In this document: positions 1-8,295 of the stretch, piece by piece
Numbering within the stretch: position 1 is the stretch's first letter
Layout of the letters: each line of letters begins with the position of its first letter
Program-made: the position numbers and the translations under genes
NCBI GenBank assembly: GCA_026003015.1
Contig: BPGL01000003.1
Location: 124,001-188,000, forward strand
Direction of reading: 5' to 3'
Origin: Actinomycetota bacterium
GTDB lineage: Bacteria > Actinomycetota > UBA4738 > HRBIN12
DNA length: 64,000 nt
Notes under the pieces: generated by a model
Told to the model about the DNA's origin: nothing
What the model saw: only the letters and a program-made list of their open reading frames with translations
The model's database searches: none

Positions 1-323
1 CCGTGCTCCAGGGCCCAGGCGACCTCGCCCGGCGAGCAGGCGTCGATCCCGAGGAAGGGCACGAGCCGGCGCACGGCGGCAAGCAGGTCGGGATCGCGCT
101 GGGCCTTGAGCGCCAGACGCACGCGCGGGGACAAGCCCACGGCGCGCAGGGCCCCCTCGAGCGCCCGCGCCTGCTCGGCGACCCGCTCGGCGTCGTGGAC
201 GTACAGAGGCGTCCCGTGCTCCCGGGCCACGGCCTCCGCATCGCGTCCGGCGATCGTGAGGCGACCCTCGTGCACCTCCAACCCCGGACGAACCCACCAC
301 GGCGTACGCGCTCGCTCGGCCAT
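1..323 (-). CDS. PLP fold-type III decarboxylase, N-terminal part (DAP decarboxylase-like)
   Basis: Only the first 107 codons are present; the gene runs off the left edge. Translation from the ATG at 321-323 gives a sequence with the PLP-lysine region ALKAQRDPDLL (about residue 72 on) followed by GIDACSPGEVAWAL, the pattern of the alanine-racemase-like barrel in diaminopimelate/ornithine/arginine decarboxylases of group 4. The most likely product is diaminopimelate decarboxylase (last step of lysine synthesis) or a related amino-acid decarboxylase; the C-terminal domain that would decide between them is outside the window. It diverges from the toxin-antitoxin pair at 459. Family is fairly secure, substrate is not. 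Confidence 0.7.
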   Translation of the reverse strand, partial: MAERARTPWWVRPGLEVHEGRLTIAGRDAEAVAREHGTPLYVHDAERVAEQARALEGALRAVGLSPRVRLALKAQRDPDLLAAVRRLVPFLGIDACSPGEVAWALEH

Positions 324-446
324 CGATCCTCCCGACCCGTTCGGGCCCCCACGTGTAGCAGCTCGGCACGCCGGTGAGCCCGCGCACGATCGGAGGCAGG
401 AGCGGAGCGATCACCGGACGGGCGGGGTTGGCGGCGTCATGCGATG

Positions 447-452
447 TATAGT
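447..452 (+). promoter_or_regulatory. Putative -10 box (TATAGT) of a leaderless vapB transcript
   Basis: TATAGT ends 6 nt before the ATG at 459. No Shine-Dalgarno sequence is visible before that ATG. A TANNNT hexamer this close to the start codon is the usual layout of actinobacterial leaderless mRNAs, so transcription probably begins at or next to the ATG. It also argues for the ATG at 459 rather than the in-frame ATG at 444. Confidence 0.5.
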
Positions 453-458
453 GATGTC

Positions 459-719
459 ATGCATCGGACCCAGATCTACCTCGGGAAGGAGGAGCTGGAG
501 GTCCTCGACCGCGCCGCGGCAGCCACGGGCGCATCCCGTTCCGAGCTGATCCGGCGCGCGATCCACAGCACCTTCGGAGCGCCCTCGGCGGAGGCCCGAC
601 TCGAGGCGCTCCGTCGGAGCGCCGGGAGCTGGAAGGGCCGGCGGTACACCGGAGCGGAGTACGTGGATGCCATCCGCGGCGACCTGAACGAGCGGCTCCG
701 GCGGGTCGGGCTCCGGTGA
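459..719 (+). CDS. vapB: Ribbon-helix-helix antitoxin (VapB-like)
   Basis: An 86-residue protein. The N-terminus ([19 protein letters not shown], then [11 protein letters not shown]) has the beta strand plus two helices of a CopG/Arc-type ribbon-helix-helix DNA-binding domain. The C-terminal half is charged and would wrap the toxin. Its stop codon overlaps the GTG start of the PIN-domain gene (GTGA at 716-719), the usual translational coupling of a type II toxin-antitoxin operon. The antitoxin would neutralise the PIN RNase and, with it, repress its own promoter. The start at 459 is chosen because of the TATAGT box just upstream. Confidence 0.8.
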   Translation: MHRTQIYLGKEELEVLDRAAAATGASRSELIRRAIHSTFGAPSAEARLEALRRSAGSWKGRRYTGAEYVDAIRGDLNERLRRVGLR

Positions 720-1093
720 AGGTCGTCGACACCACCGTCGCGGTGGACCACCTCCGAGGCCTCGCCCCGGCCACGCGCCTCCTGACGGAGCTGGCCGCTG
801 ATGGGGACACCCTCGCGGCGAGCGAGATCACGAGGTTCGAGCTCCTCGCGGGGGCGAGGCAGTCGGAGCTCCGCGCGCTCGAGGCCTTCTTCTCCGCGCT
901 CGTCTGGGTCCCGATCGACGAGGAGATCAGCAGGACGGCCGGGGCGCTCGCCCACCGCCTGCGCCGCAGCCACCGGGGCATCGACGACGCCGACTACCTG
1001 ATCGCGGCGACCGCGCTGGTCCTCGAGGCGGACCTGCTCACCACGAACCTCCGCCACTTCCCGATGTTCCAGGGCCTCCGCCCCCCGTACTGA
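716..1093 (+). CDS. vapC: PIN-domain ribonuclease toxin (VapC)
   Basis: A 125-residue PIN domain starting at the GTG that overlaps the antitoxin stop. The acidic metal-binding residues are visible: Asp in [11 protein letters not shown] near the N-terminus, Glu in [11 protein letters not shown] near residue 42, and the Asp pair in [12 protein letters not shown] near residue 92, followed by LLTTNLRHF at the C-terminus. Length and order are typical for VapC toxins, Mg-dependent RNases that cut tRNA or rRNA. Nothing appears truncated. The target RNA cannot be read from the sequence. Confidence 0.85.
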   Translation: MKVVDTTVAVDHLRGLAPATRLLTELAADGDTLAASEITRFELLAGARQSELRALEAFFSALVWVPIDEEISRTAGALAHRLRRSHRGIDDADYLIAATALVLEADLLTTNLRHFPMFQGLRPPY

Positions 1094-1364
1094 GTGCGGA
1101 GCTTCCCGTCGGCGAACTCGCGGATCGGGCCGAGCCGGGACCCCAGTCCCGAGCCCAGCGCGAGCCGCTACCCGGGAAGGCCGCATCCGCGGCGGGTCAA
1201 CGGCCGACAGGCTCACCGCGTCGATCGTCGGGGTGCGCGCGCAACGAGCCGGGGGCGACCTGAGGTATCGGTGCTGATCGCCGGCAACCGATCGGGCTCC
1301 TGCCTCCCCAGCACCGTGTACAGAGACTCCCCCCTCGTGTCAGCGACCTCCGTGGGAACGCCGT
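1094..1364. other. Intergenic region without recognisable feature
   Basis: A 271-bp gap between the convergent vapC and dienelactone-hydrolase genes. Open frames in it are continuations of shadow frames, and I see no hairpin followed by a T run. Confidence 0.4.
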
Positions 1365-2108
1365 CTAGCGCGGCGGGGGGCCGAGGCTCGCCGGATCCTC
1401 CCCCCGGAGGAACGCGAGGATCCGCCGCCACGCGTCCTCACACGCGGCGCGGAACCGGTCGGCCTCTCGGTCGAAGAACGAGTGCGGCGCGCCCTCGTAG
1501 ATCAGGATCGTGCTTCCAACGCCGGCCGCGTCGAGCGCACGACGGAACCGATCGACGTCCGCCGGGGGGATCCCGGGGTCGTCTCCAGCGAACAGGCCGA
1601 GCACCGGGCAGCGGTAGGAGGGTGCGAGCAGCTCGGGCGCCGATCGGTCGTCGGGGCCGGAGGGGGCCGGCCAGCCGTAGAAGCCGATCACCCCTGCGAG
1701 ACCGTGATCGCGGGCGGCCTGGTTGAAGGAGTGTCGCCCGCCGAAGCAGAAGCCCACCGTGAACACCCGCTCGGCCCGGCCGCCTGCCTCCGAGCGCAGG
1801 TGGGCGACGGCGGCGCCGACGTCCATGGCCACCCCGTCGGGCGTCGTGCGTTCCACGTGGGGACGGAAGGCGAACGACACGGGGTCACGGGGCTCGGTAC
1901 CGGCTGTTCTGCCGAAGTAGTCGATCGCGACCGCGTGCACGCCGGCCTGCGCGAAGCGCTCGGCGAGCTCTCGGTAGAAGGGGTGCAGGCCGCGGACGTC
2001 GGGCATCACGACGACCCCCGGCGCGTCCGGCACGCTCGTGCGGGCCCCGTGCGCGAGGAACCGCGCGCCGTCGGCGGCGGTGAGCACGAGCTCCTCGGCG
2101 CCCGCCAC
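1365..2108 (-). CDS. Dienelactone hydrolase family protein
   Basis: An alpha/beta hydrolase of about 247 residues. The nucleophile elbow reads VGFCFGGRHS, so the nucleophile is Cys as in dienelactone hydrolases rather than Ser. The Asp is in LFAGDDPGIP and the His in EGAPHSFFD near the C-terminus, completing the Cys-Asp-His triad. The N-terminal VVVMPDVRGLHPFYRELAERF and VAIDYFGRTAG segments are also typical. Such enzymes hydrolyse dienelactone in chlorocatechol degradation, but many homologues act on other esters. The GTG at 2106-2108 is used because it gives the family length; a GTG at 2163-2165 would add 19 Pro/Gly-rich residues. The gene stands alone, with no aromatic-degradation genes beside it. 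Confidence 0.85.
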   Translation of the reverse strand: MAGAEELVLTAADGARFLAHGARTSVPDAPGVVVMPDVRGLHPFYRELAERFAQAGVHAVAIDYFGRTAGTEPRDPVSFAFRPHVERTTPDGVAMDVGAAVAHLRSEAGGRAERVFTVGFCFGGRHSFNQAARDHGLAGVIGFYGWPAPSGPDDRSAPELLAPSYRCPVLGLFAGDDPGIPPADVDRFRRALDAAGVGSTILIYEGAPHSFFDREADRFRAACEDAWRRILAFLRGEDPASLGPPPR

Positions 2109-2283
2109 GCCGGCACCCCCGACGATCGGCGGGAGCGGTGGACGTGATCGCGGTCCGACGCACACGAGGCTCGCCCTCGTCGGGCATCCTATCCCGAGCC
2201 GGCCCCCCGCGCTGCGCCGGCCGTTCGGCGGCGTGTCCGACGGCGGGAGCGCCCGGGCGCTGCTGCGGGCCCGCGAGCCGGGG

Positions 2284-2985
2284 CTAGCCGTTGCCGGCGC
2301 GCTGGCGCTTCAGGACCTCGTACCAGCCGTCCTCGTAGGCGCCCTGCTGCCCCGCGTCGGAGCCGTTGCCGGCCGCGGGCTCCGCCGCCGACGTCGCCTC
2401 CGAGACCTCGGCCGCCTCCTGCCCGCTCGCGGGCTCGTCCACCCGGGCCTCCTCGGCCGCGGCCTCGGTGGCCTCGAGCTCCGCCGCGGCGACCTCCTCG
2501 ACGGAGCCCTCCGGCGGCTCCCCAGGCTCGGACCCCTGCTCGGAGGCGGGCTCGGGCGCCGGCGGGGTCGCGGGCGGCTCGCCGATCTGCGGCTCGATCG
2601 AGGGCGCCGCGGGCGGGGGGACCGCCGCCTCGGGCATCGGCGCAACCGCCTCGACGCTGGCGACCGAGGACGGCGAGGTCATCCGCTCGATCCGGTAGCG
2701 GGAGCGCATGGCCTCGAGCTCGCGGATCCGCTCGTCGATCGCGCGGATCTCCTCCCTCATCCGGTCCCGCTCGGCGACGAGCGCCTCGATCGTGAGGCCG
2801 ATCGCTCGGTCGACCTCCTCGGCGGCGCGCCGGACCTCCTCGGCCCGCGCCCGTCGCGCCTCCTCGGCGGCCTCGAGCTCGCGCTCGGCCGCCGCCAGCT
2901 GATCGAGGGACGCCCGCAGGGCCTCCTCGGAGGCCGACGCCCTCCTGGTGACCTCCTCGGTCACCGCCTGCTCACGCTCGGTCAT
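2284..2985 (-). CDS. Hypothetical coiled-coil protein with acidic Ala/Glu/Pro-rich tail
   Basis: A 233-residue protein of unrecognised family. Residues from about 1 to 95 form a long charged heptad-rich helix (runs such as ELEAAEEARRARAEEVRRAAEEV broken here as ELEAAEEARR and RAEEVRRAAEEV), predicted coiled coil. The rest is low-complexity Ala/Pro/Glu/Gly ending in YEDGWYEVLKRQRAGNG. No signal peptide or membrane segment. The start codon at 2985 has a strong AAGGGGG ribosome site, and it overlaps the end of the acetyltransferase gene by 14 bp, so the two are co-transcribed. A structural or scaffold role is plausible but nothing specific can be claimed. Confidence 0.6.
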   Translation of the reverse strand: MTEREQAVTEEVTRRASASEEALRASLDQLAAAERELEAAEEARRARAEEVRRAAEEVDRAIGLTIEALVAERDRMREEIRAIDERIRELEAMRSRYRIERMTSPSSVASVEAVAPMPEAAVPPPAAPSIEPQIGEPPATPPAPEPASEQGSEPGEPPEGSVEEVAAAELEATEAAAEEARVDEPASGQEAAEVSEATSAAEPAAGNGSDAGQQGAYEDGWYEVLKRQRAGNG

Positions 2986-3607
2986 CGTTCGTCCCCCTTG
3001 CCGCGTTCCATGCGGGACCATCGGCCCGCCCCCGCGGCTCCTTGAGCCCCGAAGGGGGACGCCCCAGGTCGGGGCGGTGGCGCTCGTAGCGAACGCCCTC
3101 CCACGTGCCGCCCGCTCCATCCGGCTCCCGGAAGCGCTCGACGAAGCGCAGGCCGGCCTTCTCGGCCACCCGGATCGAGGCGAGGTTGTCCGCGTCGGCG
3201 TACATCCGGACCCGGTCGGCCCCCAGCGTGCCGAACGCGTAGTCCACGAGGGCCCGCAGGGCCTCCGTGCCGAGGCCACGGCCCTGGAAGGCCGGCGCGA
3301 TGGTGTAGCCGACCTTGACCACGCCGGGCTCCTCCGCGACCCCGCAGATCCCCACGTCGCCGACGAGGCGCCCGCTCGCGCGGTCCTCCACCGTGAACTG
3401 CACCCAGCCGGGGTCCCCGGCGGCGCGGCTCGCCATCGCCTCGATCTCGGCGCGCACCGCCTCGGGGTCGGTGCGTTCCCACCCCTGGTAGCGGCGGACC
3501 CGAGGGTCGCTGCGGTAGGCCGAGATCGTCTCGGCGTCCTCGGGGCGAGATCGCCGCAGGACGAGCCGCTCGGTGAGGATGGGGGCGGGGTCGGGATCGG
3601 TTCGCAT
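2972..3607 (-). CDS. GNAT family N-acetyltransferase (RimJ/RimL-like)
   Basis: A 211-residue protein. It opens with LTERLVLRRSRPEDAE, the signature N-terminus of RimJ/RimL-type acetyltransferases, and contains the acetyl-CoA loop AFQGRGLGTEALRALVDYAF near residue 105 and NLASIRVAEKAGLRFVERF near residue 145. The C-terminal 35 residues beyond YERHRPDLGRP are polar extra sequence that overlaps the next gene. Substrate (ribosomal protein N-terminus, antibiotic or metabolite) cannot be told. It diverges from the FmdB-type gene at 3633 with only 25 bp between start codons. Confidence 0.85.
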   Translation of the reverse strand: MRTDPDPAPILTERLVLRRSRPEDAETISAYRSDPRVRRYQGWERTDPEAVRAEIEAMASRAAGDPGWVQFTVEDRASGRLVGDVGICGVAEEPGVVKVGYTIAPAFQGRGLGTEALRALVDYAFGTLGADRVRMYADADNLASIRVAEKAGLRFVERFREPDGAGGTWEGVRYERHRPDLGRPPSGLKEPRGRADGPAWNAARGTNDDRA

Positions 3608-3632
3608 CGGCTGTCAGTATCCTCGAGGAGCC

Positions 3633-3839
3633 ATGCCCACCTACGAGTACGTCTGCCTCGCCTGCGATCGACCCTTCGAGGAGCGGCGCCCCCTCGCGGC
3701 GATCGAGCTCGGCGTTCGGTGCCCGTCGTGCGGGAGCGACCGCGTGCGGCGCCGCTTCTCGTTCTTCACCCCGGGCCGCTCCGGGGAGGCCGCGAGCGGC
3801 GGGTGCGCGTGCGGAGGCGTCTGCGCCTGCCGATCCTGA
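3633..3839 (+). CDS. FmdB family zinc-ribbon protein
   Basis: A 68-residue protein starting MPTYEYVCLACDRPFEE, the standard FmdB/CxxC_CXXC_SSSS opening. Two zinc-binding pairs are present: CLAC at residues 8-11 and CPSC near residue 30, followed by GSDRVRRRFSFFTPG. The tail carries four further cysteines (GCACGGVCACRS), which is unusual but seen in some members. The GAGGAG just before the ATG at 3633 supports this start. The family name comes from a proposed regulator of formamidase genes; the real role is unknown. Confidence 0.85.
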   Translation: MPTYEYVCLACDRPFEERRPLAAIELGVRCPSCGSDRVRRRFSFFTPGRSGEAASGGCACGGVCACRS

Positions 3840-3985
3840 CGGGGGCCGTTCCCCAACGGTCGCCCGATCGTCGCCGAACGTTCCCCCAGATCGTTGCCCT
3901 AGGGGCACCTCGAGGCTTCGCCCCCCTCCGCGCCGACCGCTAGCGTCGACCTCGGTCCACCTGCGATCCCAAGGGGAGGAACGAG

Positions 3986-5767
3986 ATGAGGACGCGGATC
4001 GCCCATCGCCTGGTCACGCTGTCGCTCGCGATCGCCGTCGCCGCGACGCCGGCGACCGCGCTCGCGCAGTCGCCCACCGCGCAGGACGAGGTCGTCATGC
4101 GGATCGGCACCACGCTCGACATGACGACCGCCAACCCCTTCGGGGCGAACGCAGGGAGCGACTGGATCACCACCACGACGCAGTACGACATGCTGCTGAA
4201 GTTCTCCTCGGAGGACCTCTCGCCGGCGCCGTCCCTGGCCGAGGGGTGTACCCCGAGCGAGGACTCCATGACGTGGACCTGCACGCTCCGCGACGGGCTG
4301 CGATGGAGCGACGGCACGCCCCTTACATCGCGCGACGTCGCGTTCACCTACCGGTTCGCGATCGACAACAAGATCCCGCAGTACCGCCCCTACTTCCCGT
4401 TCGATCCCACCTTCGAGACGCCCGACGAGCGAACGCTGATCTGGCGATCGACCCGACCGACCTTCGCGCCGGACATGCCGCCGTGGGTCTACATCGTGCC
4501 CGAGCACGTCTGGGCTCCGTACGACGGGAAGGACCGGCGCACGATCCTGAACGTCCGCAACGTCCCGTCGGTGGCAAGCGGTCCCTTCGTCCTCACCGAG
4601 TGGACGAAGGGATCGAGCTGGACGATGGAGCGCAACGTGAACTTCTGGGGGCCGGAACCGGTCGTCGATCGGCTGGAGTTCCGCGTGTACTCGAACGAGG
4701 AGGCGATGGCCCAGGCGCTGCTCGGCGGCGAGATCGACGTCGCCGACGGCTTCGACGCGACGCTGATCGACCGCCTCCAGGCCGACCCGAACGTGACGGT
4801 CCACGAGGCCGTCTCGGACTGGTGGCTGAACCTCGCCTTCAACTTCGGCGGGCAGGGTCCCGACGCCGACCCGCTGCCGGCCTTGAAGGACCACGACGTG
4901 CGCAAGGCGATCGCCATGGCGATCGACAAGCAGGCGATCGCCGACAAGGTGTACCTGGGCACCGCCGACCCCGGGGACACGATCATCCGGCAGGCGTCGG
5001 CCTACTGGCACCTGGATATCCCGGCCGAGGAAGAGATCCCCTACGACCCCCAGGGCGCGGCTGCGCTGCTGGACCAGGCGGGGTACCGCGATACCGACGG
5101 CGACGGCGTGCGCGAGGACCCCGAGACCGGTCAGCCGCTCCGGCTGCGGATGCCGGCCTCGACCGACACGCCGGGCGCGGTCGACGCCGGGCGCTTGATC
5201 GCGGGCTTCCTGTCGGACGTCGGGATCGAGGTGCGGCTCCTGCCCTCGTCCGACGCCAAGATGGGCGACTACTGGGGCGCCGGGAACTTCGACGCCTACA
5301 TCTGGTACTGGAGCGGCGACCCGGATCCCGACTACCAGCTGTCGGTCTTCACCTCGGACCAGTGCGGGGGCTGGAGCGACGGGTGCTGGAAGGACCCGTA
5401 CTACGATCGGCTGTACGAACGGCAGCGAGAGGTCACCTCGCGCGAGGAGCGGCTCCAGATCGTTCAGGAGGCCCAGCGCTACGTCTACGAGCAGCTCCCG
5501 AACATCGTGCTGGCCTACCCGAGCTGGCTGCAGGCCTACCGCAACGACCGGTTCACCGGCTGGACCCCGGCGCCGGGGGAGCGCGGCTACCTGCTCCCGA
5601 GCTACAACTACGACGGGTTGCTCACCGTGCGACCGGTCGAGGCCGCGGCGCCGCCGGCTCGAGCCGGGCTGCCGGCCGGCCTGTGGGTCGCGGTGGCCGC
5701 CGTGGTGGTCGCGGTGGTCGCAGCGATCGTCCTGAGGGGTCGCCGTGTCCTCGACGAGGAGGCCTGA
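3986..5767 (+). CDS. Oligopeptide-type ABC substrate-binding protein with C-terminal membrane anchor
   Basis: A 593-residue extracellular solute-binding protein of family 5 (OppA/DppA). Residues 1-30 are a Sec signal peptide (RIAHRLVTLSLAIAVAATPA, then ALAQS). Family motifs include LAEGCTPSEDSMTWTCTLRDG, WSDGTPLTSRDVAFTYRF, the VRKAIAMAIDKQAI segment and YEQLPNIVLAYPSW. Unusually, a single transmembrane helix (AGLWVAVAAVVVAVVAAIVL broken by no charge) lies near the C-terminus before a short RGRRVLDEEA tail, instead of a lipobox, so the protein is probably held to the outer membrane face by its C-terminus. No cognate permease or ATPase gene is in this window. The ribosome site AGGGGAGG precedes the ATG. 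Confidence 0.85.
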   Translation: MRTRIAHRLVTLSLAIAVAATPATALAQSPTAQDEVVMRIGTTLDMTTANPFGANAGSDWITTTTQYDMLLKFSSEDLSPAPSLAEGCTPSEDSMTWTCTLRDGLRWSDGTPLTSRDVAFTYRFAIDNKIPQYRPYFPFDPTFETPDERTLIWRSTRPTFAPDMPPWVYIVPEHVWAPYDGKDRRTILNVRNVPSVASGPFVLTEWTKGSSWTMERNVNFWGPEPVVDRLEFRVYSNEEAMAQALLGGEIDVADGFDATLIDRLQADPNVTVHEAVSDWWLNLAFNFGGQGPDADPLPALKDHDVRKAIAMAIDKQAIADKVYLGTADPGDTIIRQASAYWHLDIPAEEEIPYDPQGAAALLDQAGYRDTDGDGVREDPETGQPLRLRMPASTDTPGAVDAGRLIAGFLSDVGIEVRLLPSSDAKMGDYWGAGNFDAYIWYWSGDPDPDYQLSVFTSDQCGGWSDGCWKDPYYDRLYERQREVTSREERLQIVQEAQRYVYEQLPNIVLAYPSWLQAYRNDRFTGWTPAPGERGYLLPSYNYDGLLTVRPVEAAAPPARAGLPAGLWVAVAAVVVAVVAAIVLRGRRVLDEEA

Positions 5768-5776
5768 GGCCTCAGG
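5759..5776. terminator. Palindrome at convergent gene ends, possible weak terminator
   Basis: CCTGAGG directly followed by CCTCAGG (5763-5776) is a perfect palindrome, overlapped by GAGGCC-TGA-GGCCTC (5759-5773). It sits exactly where the binding-protein and IclR genes converge. There is no T run on either side, so an intrinsic terminator is only a possibility. Confidence 0.25.
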
Positions 5777-6530
5777 GGGAGCGACGGCCGCTCATGCGGT
5801 GGGCGATCGCGGCGGCGGCGTCCACCACCTCGCGACCGAGACGGGGGAGATCCCGGGTCGGGATGCGGAAGCTCGGCCCGGAGACGCTCACCGCCGCGAC
5901 CGCTCGGCCGCCGATGAGCACGGGAGCCGCGATCGTGACGAGCCCCTCCTCGAGCTCGCCGACGCTTTGCGCGTAGCCGCGTCGACGCGTCTCGTCCAGG
6001 ACGGCGCGCAGACGGTCGGGATCGATGATCGTCCGGGGCGTGAGCGCCTCGAGCGGACCGCGGAGGACCGCCTCGACGCTTCGGGGATCGCCGAAGGCCA
6101 GCAGGCATTTGCCGCTCGAGCTGGCGTGCGCGGGGCTGCGACGTCCCACCCAGCTCGCGAGCACGACCGCCTGCGTCGGTGTGACCTGGTCGACGTAGAC
6201 GACGTGACGCCGGTCCAGGATCGCGAGGTTCGCGGTCTCAGACGTCGACCGCGAGAGCCGCTCCAGCTCGGGCCGTGCCTGGGTAACGACGGGCAGGCGG
6301 CCGACCGCCGCGCCGGCGAGGCTGATCACCCGGGGCCCGAGGCGGTAGCGTCGGGTGGAGGCGTCGCGCTCGGCCAGTCCCGCGGCGGCGAGCGTGGCGG
6401 CCAAGCGCGAGGCGGTCGTCTTGTGGATCCCGAGCCCGCGAGCGAGATCCGAGACGCCGAGCCCCTCGGGGGCGCCGGCCAGCAGCTCGAGGGTTGCGAC
6501 GACCCGGTGGACCGATCCCGTCTCGCGCAC
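5772..6530 (-). CDS. IclR family transcriptional regulator
   Basis: A 252-residue IclR protein. The N-terminal winged helix (residues 5-65) includes LGVSDLARGLGIHKTTASRLAATLAAAG; the C-terminal effector domain includes VVYVDQVTPTQAVVL, HASSSGKCLLAF and RRRGYAQSVGELEEGLVTIAAPV. It starts at a GTG (6528-6530) with a TATGCT box only 6 nt upstream on the same strand and no ribosome site, so the mRNA is probably leaderless. It diverges from the PHP-domain gene at 6563 over a 32-bp gap, so it may control that operon as well as itself. Effector unknown. Confidence 0.9.
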   Translation of the reverse strand: MRETGSVHRVVATLELLAGAPEGLGVSDLARGLGIHKTTASRLAATLAAAGLAERDASTRRYRLGPRVISLAGAAVGRLPVVTQARPELERLSRSTSETANLAILDRRHVVYVDQVTPTQAVVLASWVGRRSPAHASSSGKCLLAFGDPRSVEAVLRGPLEALTPRTIIDPDRLRAVLDETRRRGYAQSVGELEEGLVTIAAPVLIGGRAVAAVSVSGPSFRIPTRDLPRLGREVVDAAAAIAHRMSGRRSP

Positions 6531-6536
6531 GGGCCG

Positions 6537-6542
6537 AGCATA
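6537..6542 (-). promoter_or_regulatory. Putative -10 box (TATGCT) of leaderless iclR-type gene
   Basis: Read on the minus strand, TATGCT is followed by 6 nt and then the GTG start of the regulator. No Shine-Dalgarno sequence lies between. Same arrangement as at the antitoxin gene (447-452). Confidence 0.45.
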
Positions 6543-6562
6543 GAGAAAGGAGCCACCGCGGC

Positions 6563-7537
6563 ATGATCGGCAACCCGTTCACGGTCGAGGGCGAATGGCT
6601 CAAGGCCGCCTTGCACACGCACACGACGCGCTCCGACGGCGAGCTCGACCCCGAGGCGCACGTGCGCCACCACGAGTGGATGGGCTTCGACGTCTGCGCG
6701 ATCACCGACCACTGGACGCTCACCTCGGTTCCCTCAACGCGGGACTGCCTCGTGATCACCGGGGCAGAGCTGGCCGCGGACCCGCCGGCGCCGCCGGCCG
6801 CGACCGGCGCCCACCGGGACATGGAGCTCCTCGCCATCGGGATCGGCGAGCTGCCGGAGGACCCGGGCGGAGACCGCAGCTCGTGGCGTCCGATCGACAA
6901 CTACCTGTTCAAGACCTTCCCGGATCTCGCGACCGCGGCTCGCTACGTCGTCGCGCAGGGCGGCGTGTGCTTCGTGGCCCACCCCTACTGGAGCGGGTTG
7001 CCCCTGGAGGCGATCCTCACCGCCGACGGGGTGCACGGCCTGGAGGTGTTCAACGCGAGCGCCGAGCGCGAGAACGGCCGCGGGGACTCGTCCTACGTCT
7101 GGGATCAGGCGCTGGAGCACGGGATGCGGCTGTGGGGGTTCGCGACCGACGACTGCCACTACCCCGGGTTCGACCTGGGGGACGCCTGGACGATGGTGCG
7201 GGCGCCCGAGCGTTCGGAGGCGGCCGTGCTCGAGGCCCTGCGCAGCGGCCACACCTACGCGAGCACCGGGCCGTCGATCCACGCGATCGAGATCGACGGC
7301 GAGGCGATCGAGGTGCGCTGCTCACCCGCCCGCGCGGTGTGGCTGATGTCGCGCTACGAGACCGGCTGGTCGGTCCTCGCCGGTCGACGGGGTCGCATGG
7401 ACGGGGCGAGGATCCTGGAGCGCGACGATCGCGGGCTGATCGTGCGGGCTCGTTTCACGCCGCCGGCGGGGCTGCCCTACCGGCGGCTCGTGGTGGAGGA
7501 TCCGAAGGGGGCGCGCGCGTGGACGAACCCGATCTGA
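6563..7537 (+). CDS. PHP-domain metal-dependent hydrolase
   Basis: A 324-residue PHP (polymerase and histidinol phosphatase) superfamily protein. Metal-binding motifs are in order: LHTHTTRSDGE near residue 18, CAITDHW near 46, VAHPYW near 137, and FATDDCHYPG near 192. These ligands would bind a di- or trinuclear metal centre for phosphoester or related hydrolysis. The start at 6563 has an AGAAAGGAG ribosome site. Its 3' end overlaps the inositol-monophosphatase-like gene by 19 bp, so the two enzymes are co-translated and may act on related phosphoesters. Substrate unknown. Confidence 0.85.
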   Translation: MIGNPFTVEGEWLKAALHTHTTRSDGELDPEAHVRHHEWMGFDVCAITDHWTLTSVPSTRDCLVITGAELAADPPAPPAATGAHRDMELLAIGIGELPEDPGGDRSSWRPIDNYLFKTFPDLATAARYVVAQGGVCFVAHPYWSGLPLEAILTADGVHGLEVFNASAERENGRGDSSYVWDQALEHGMRLWGFATDDCHYPGFDLGDAWTMVRAPERSEAAVLEALRSGHTYASTGPSIHAIEIDGEAIEVRCSPARAVWLMSRYETGWSVLAGRRGRMDGARILERDDRGLIVRARFTPPAGLPYRRLVVEDPKGARAWTNPI

Positions 7538-8292
7538 GGATCGAGCTCGCGTTCGCGAACCGCCTCGCCGATGCGGCGGCGGAGGTCACCCTTGCGTGGT
7601 TCGGCGACCGACTCGCCCGCGAGCGCAAGGCCGACGGATCGATCGTGACGGAGCTCGACCGACGGGCCGAGCACGCCGTCCGCGAGCTCGTCCGCGCCGA
7701 GCGCCCCGGCGACGGCGTCCTCGGGGAAGAGGAGGGGCTCGCCGAGGGCGACACGGGACGGGTGTGGGTCGTCGACCCGATCGACGGCACGATGCTGTTC
7801 GCCGAGGGGATCCCGCTGTGGACGACCTTGATCGGCCTGCGCGTCGCCGACCGCTTCGTGCTCGGGGTCGCCGACGCGCCAGCCCTGGGCGACCGCTACC
7901 ACGCCCTCGCCGGCGGTGGGGCCTGGCGGGGTCGGCGCCGTCTGCGCGTCTCCGAGGTCGATCGGCTCGCCGACGCGCTCCTGCTGCACTCCGGGCTCGA
8001 GGGGTGGCTCGGCGCACGCGACGGCGCGTTGGCACGACTCGCCCGGGCCGCCCGGCTCACGACCGGCCTGAGCAACGCCTGGGGCCACCTGCTCGTCGCG
8101 CAGGGCTCCGCGGAGCTGCTGCTCGAGGCCGAGCCGTGCTTCGAGTGGGACTGGGGGCCGACGAGCGTCATCCTCGAGGAAGCCGGCGGACGCCTGACGA
8201 CCCTGGAGGGGAACCGTCCCAGCCCCGGCTGCGACCTGCTCGTGTCGAACGGACGCGTCCACGACGAGGCGCTGCGCCTGCTGGCTGGCTGA
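7519..8292 (+). CDS. Inositol monophosphatase family protein
   Basis: A 257-residue member of the Li-sensitive, Mg-dependent phosphatase family. The metal ligands are in LGEEEG near residue 72, the diagnostic WVVDPIDGTMLFAEG near residue 84, and the C-terminal WDWGPTSVILEEAGG near residue 215. Family members hydrolyse inositol-1-phosphate, histidinol phosphate or 3'-phosphoadenosine phosphates. It starts at a GTG inside the end of the PHP gene, with AGGGGG upstream. An inositol-phosphate role would fit the DIP-synthase-like gene at 42155, but they are 34 kb apart; histidinol phosphatase is an equally good reading. Confidence 0.85.
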   Translation: MDEPDLRIELAFANRLADAAAEVTLAWFGDRLARERKADGSIVTELDRRAEHAVRELVRAERPGDGVLGEEEGLAEGDTGRVWVVDPIDGTMLFAEGIPLWTTLIGLRVADRFVLGVADAPALGDRYHALAGGGAWRGRRRLRVSEVDRLADALLLHSGLEGWLGARDGALARLARAARLTTGLSNAWGHLLVAQGSAELLLEAEPCFEWDWGPTSVILEEAGGRLTTLEGNRPSPGCDLLVSNGRVHDEALRLLAG

Positions 8293-8295
8293 GGC

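Noticed and set aside
2284-2985. Coiled-coil gene as DivIVA
   Set aside because: It lacks the conserved DivIVA N-terminal segment; only the general coiled-coil character is shared.
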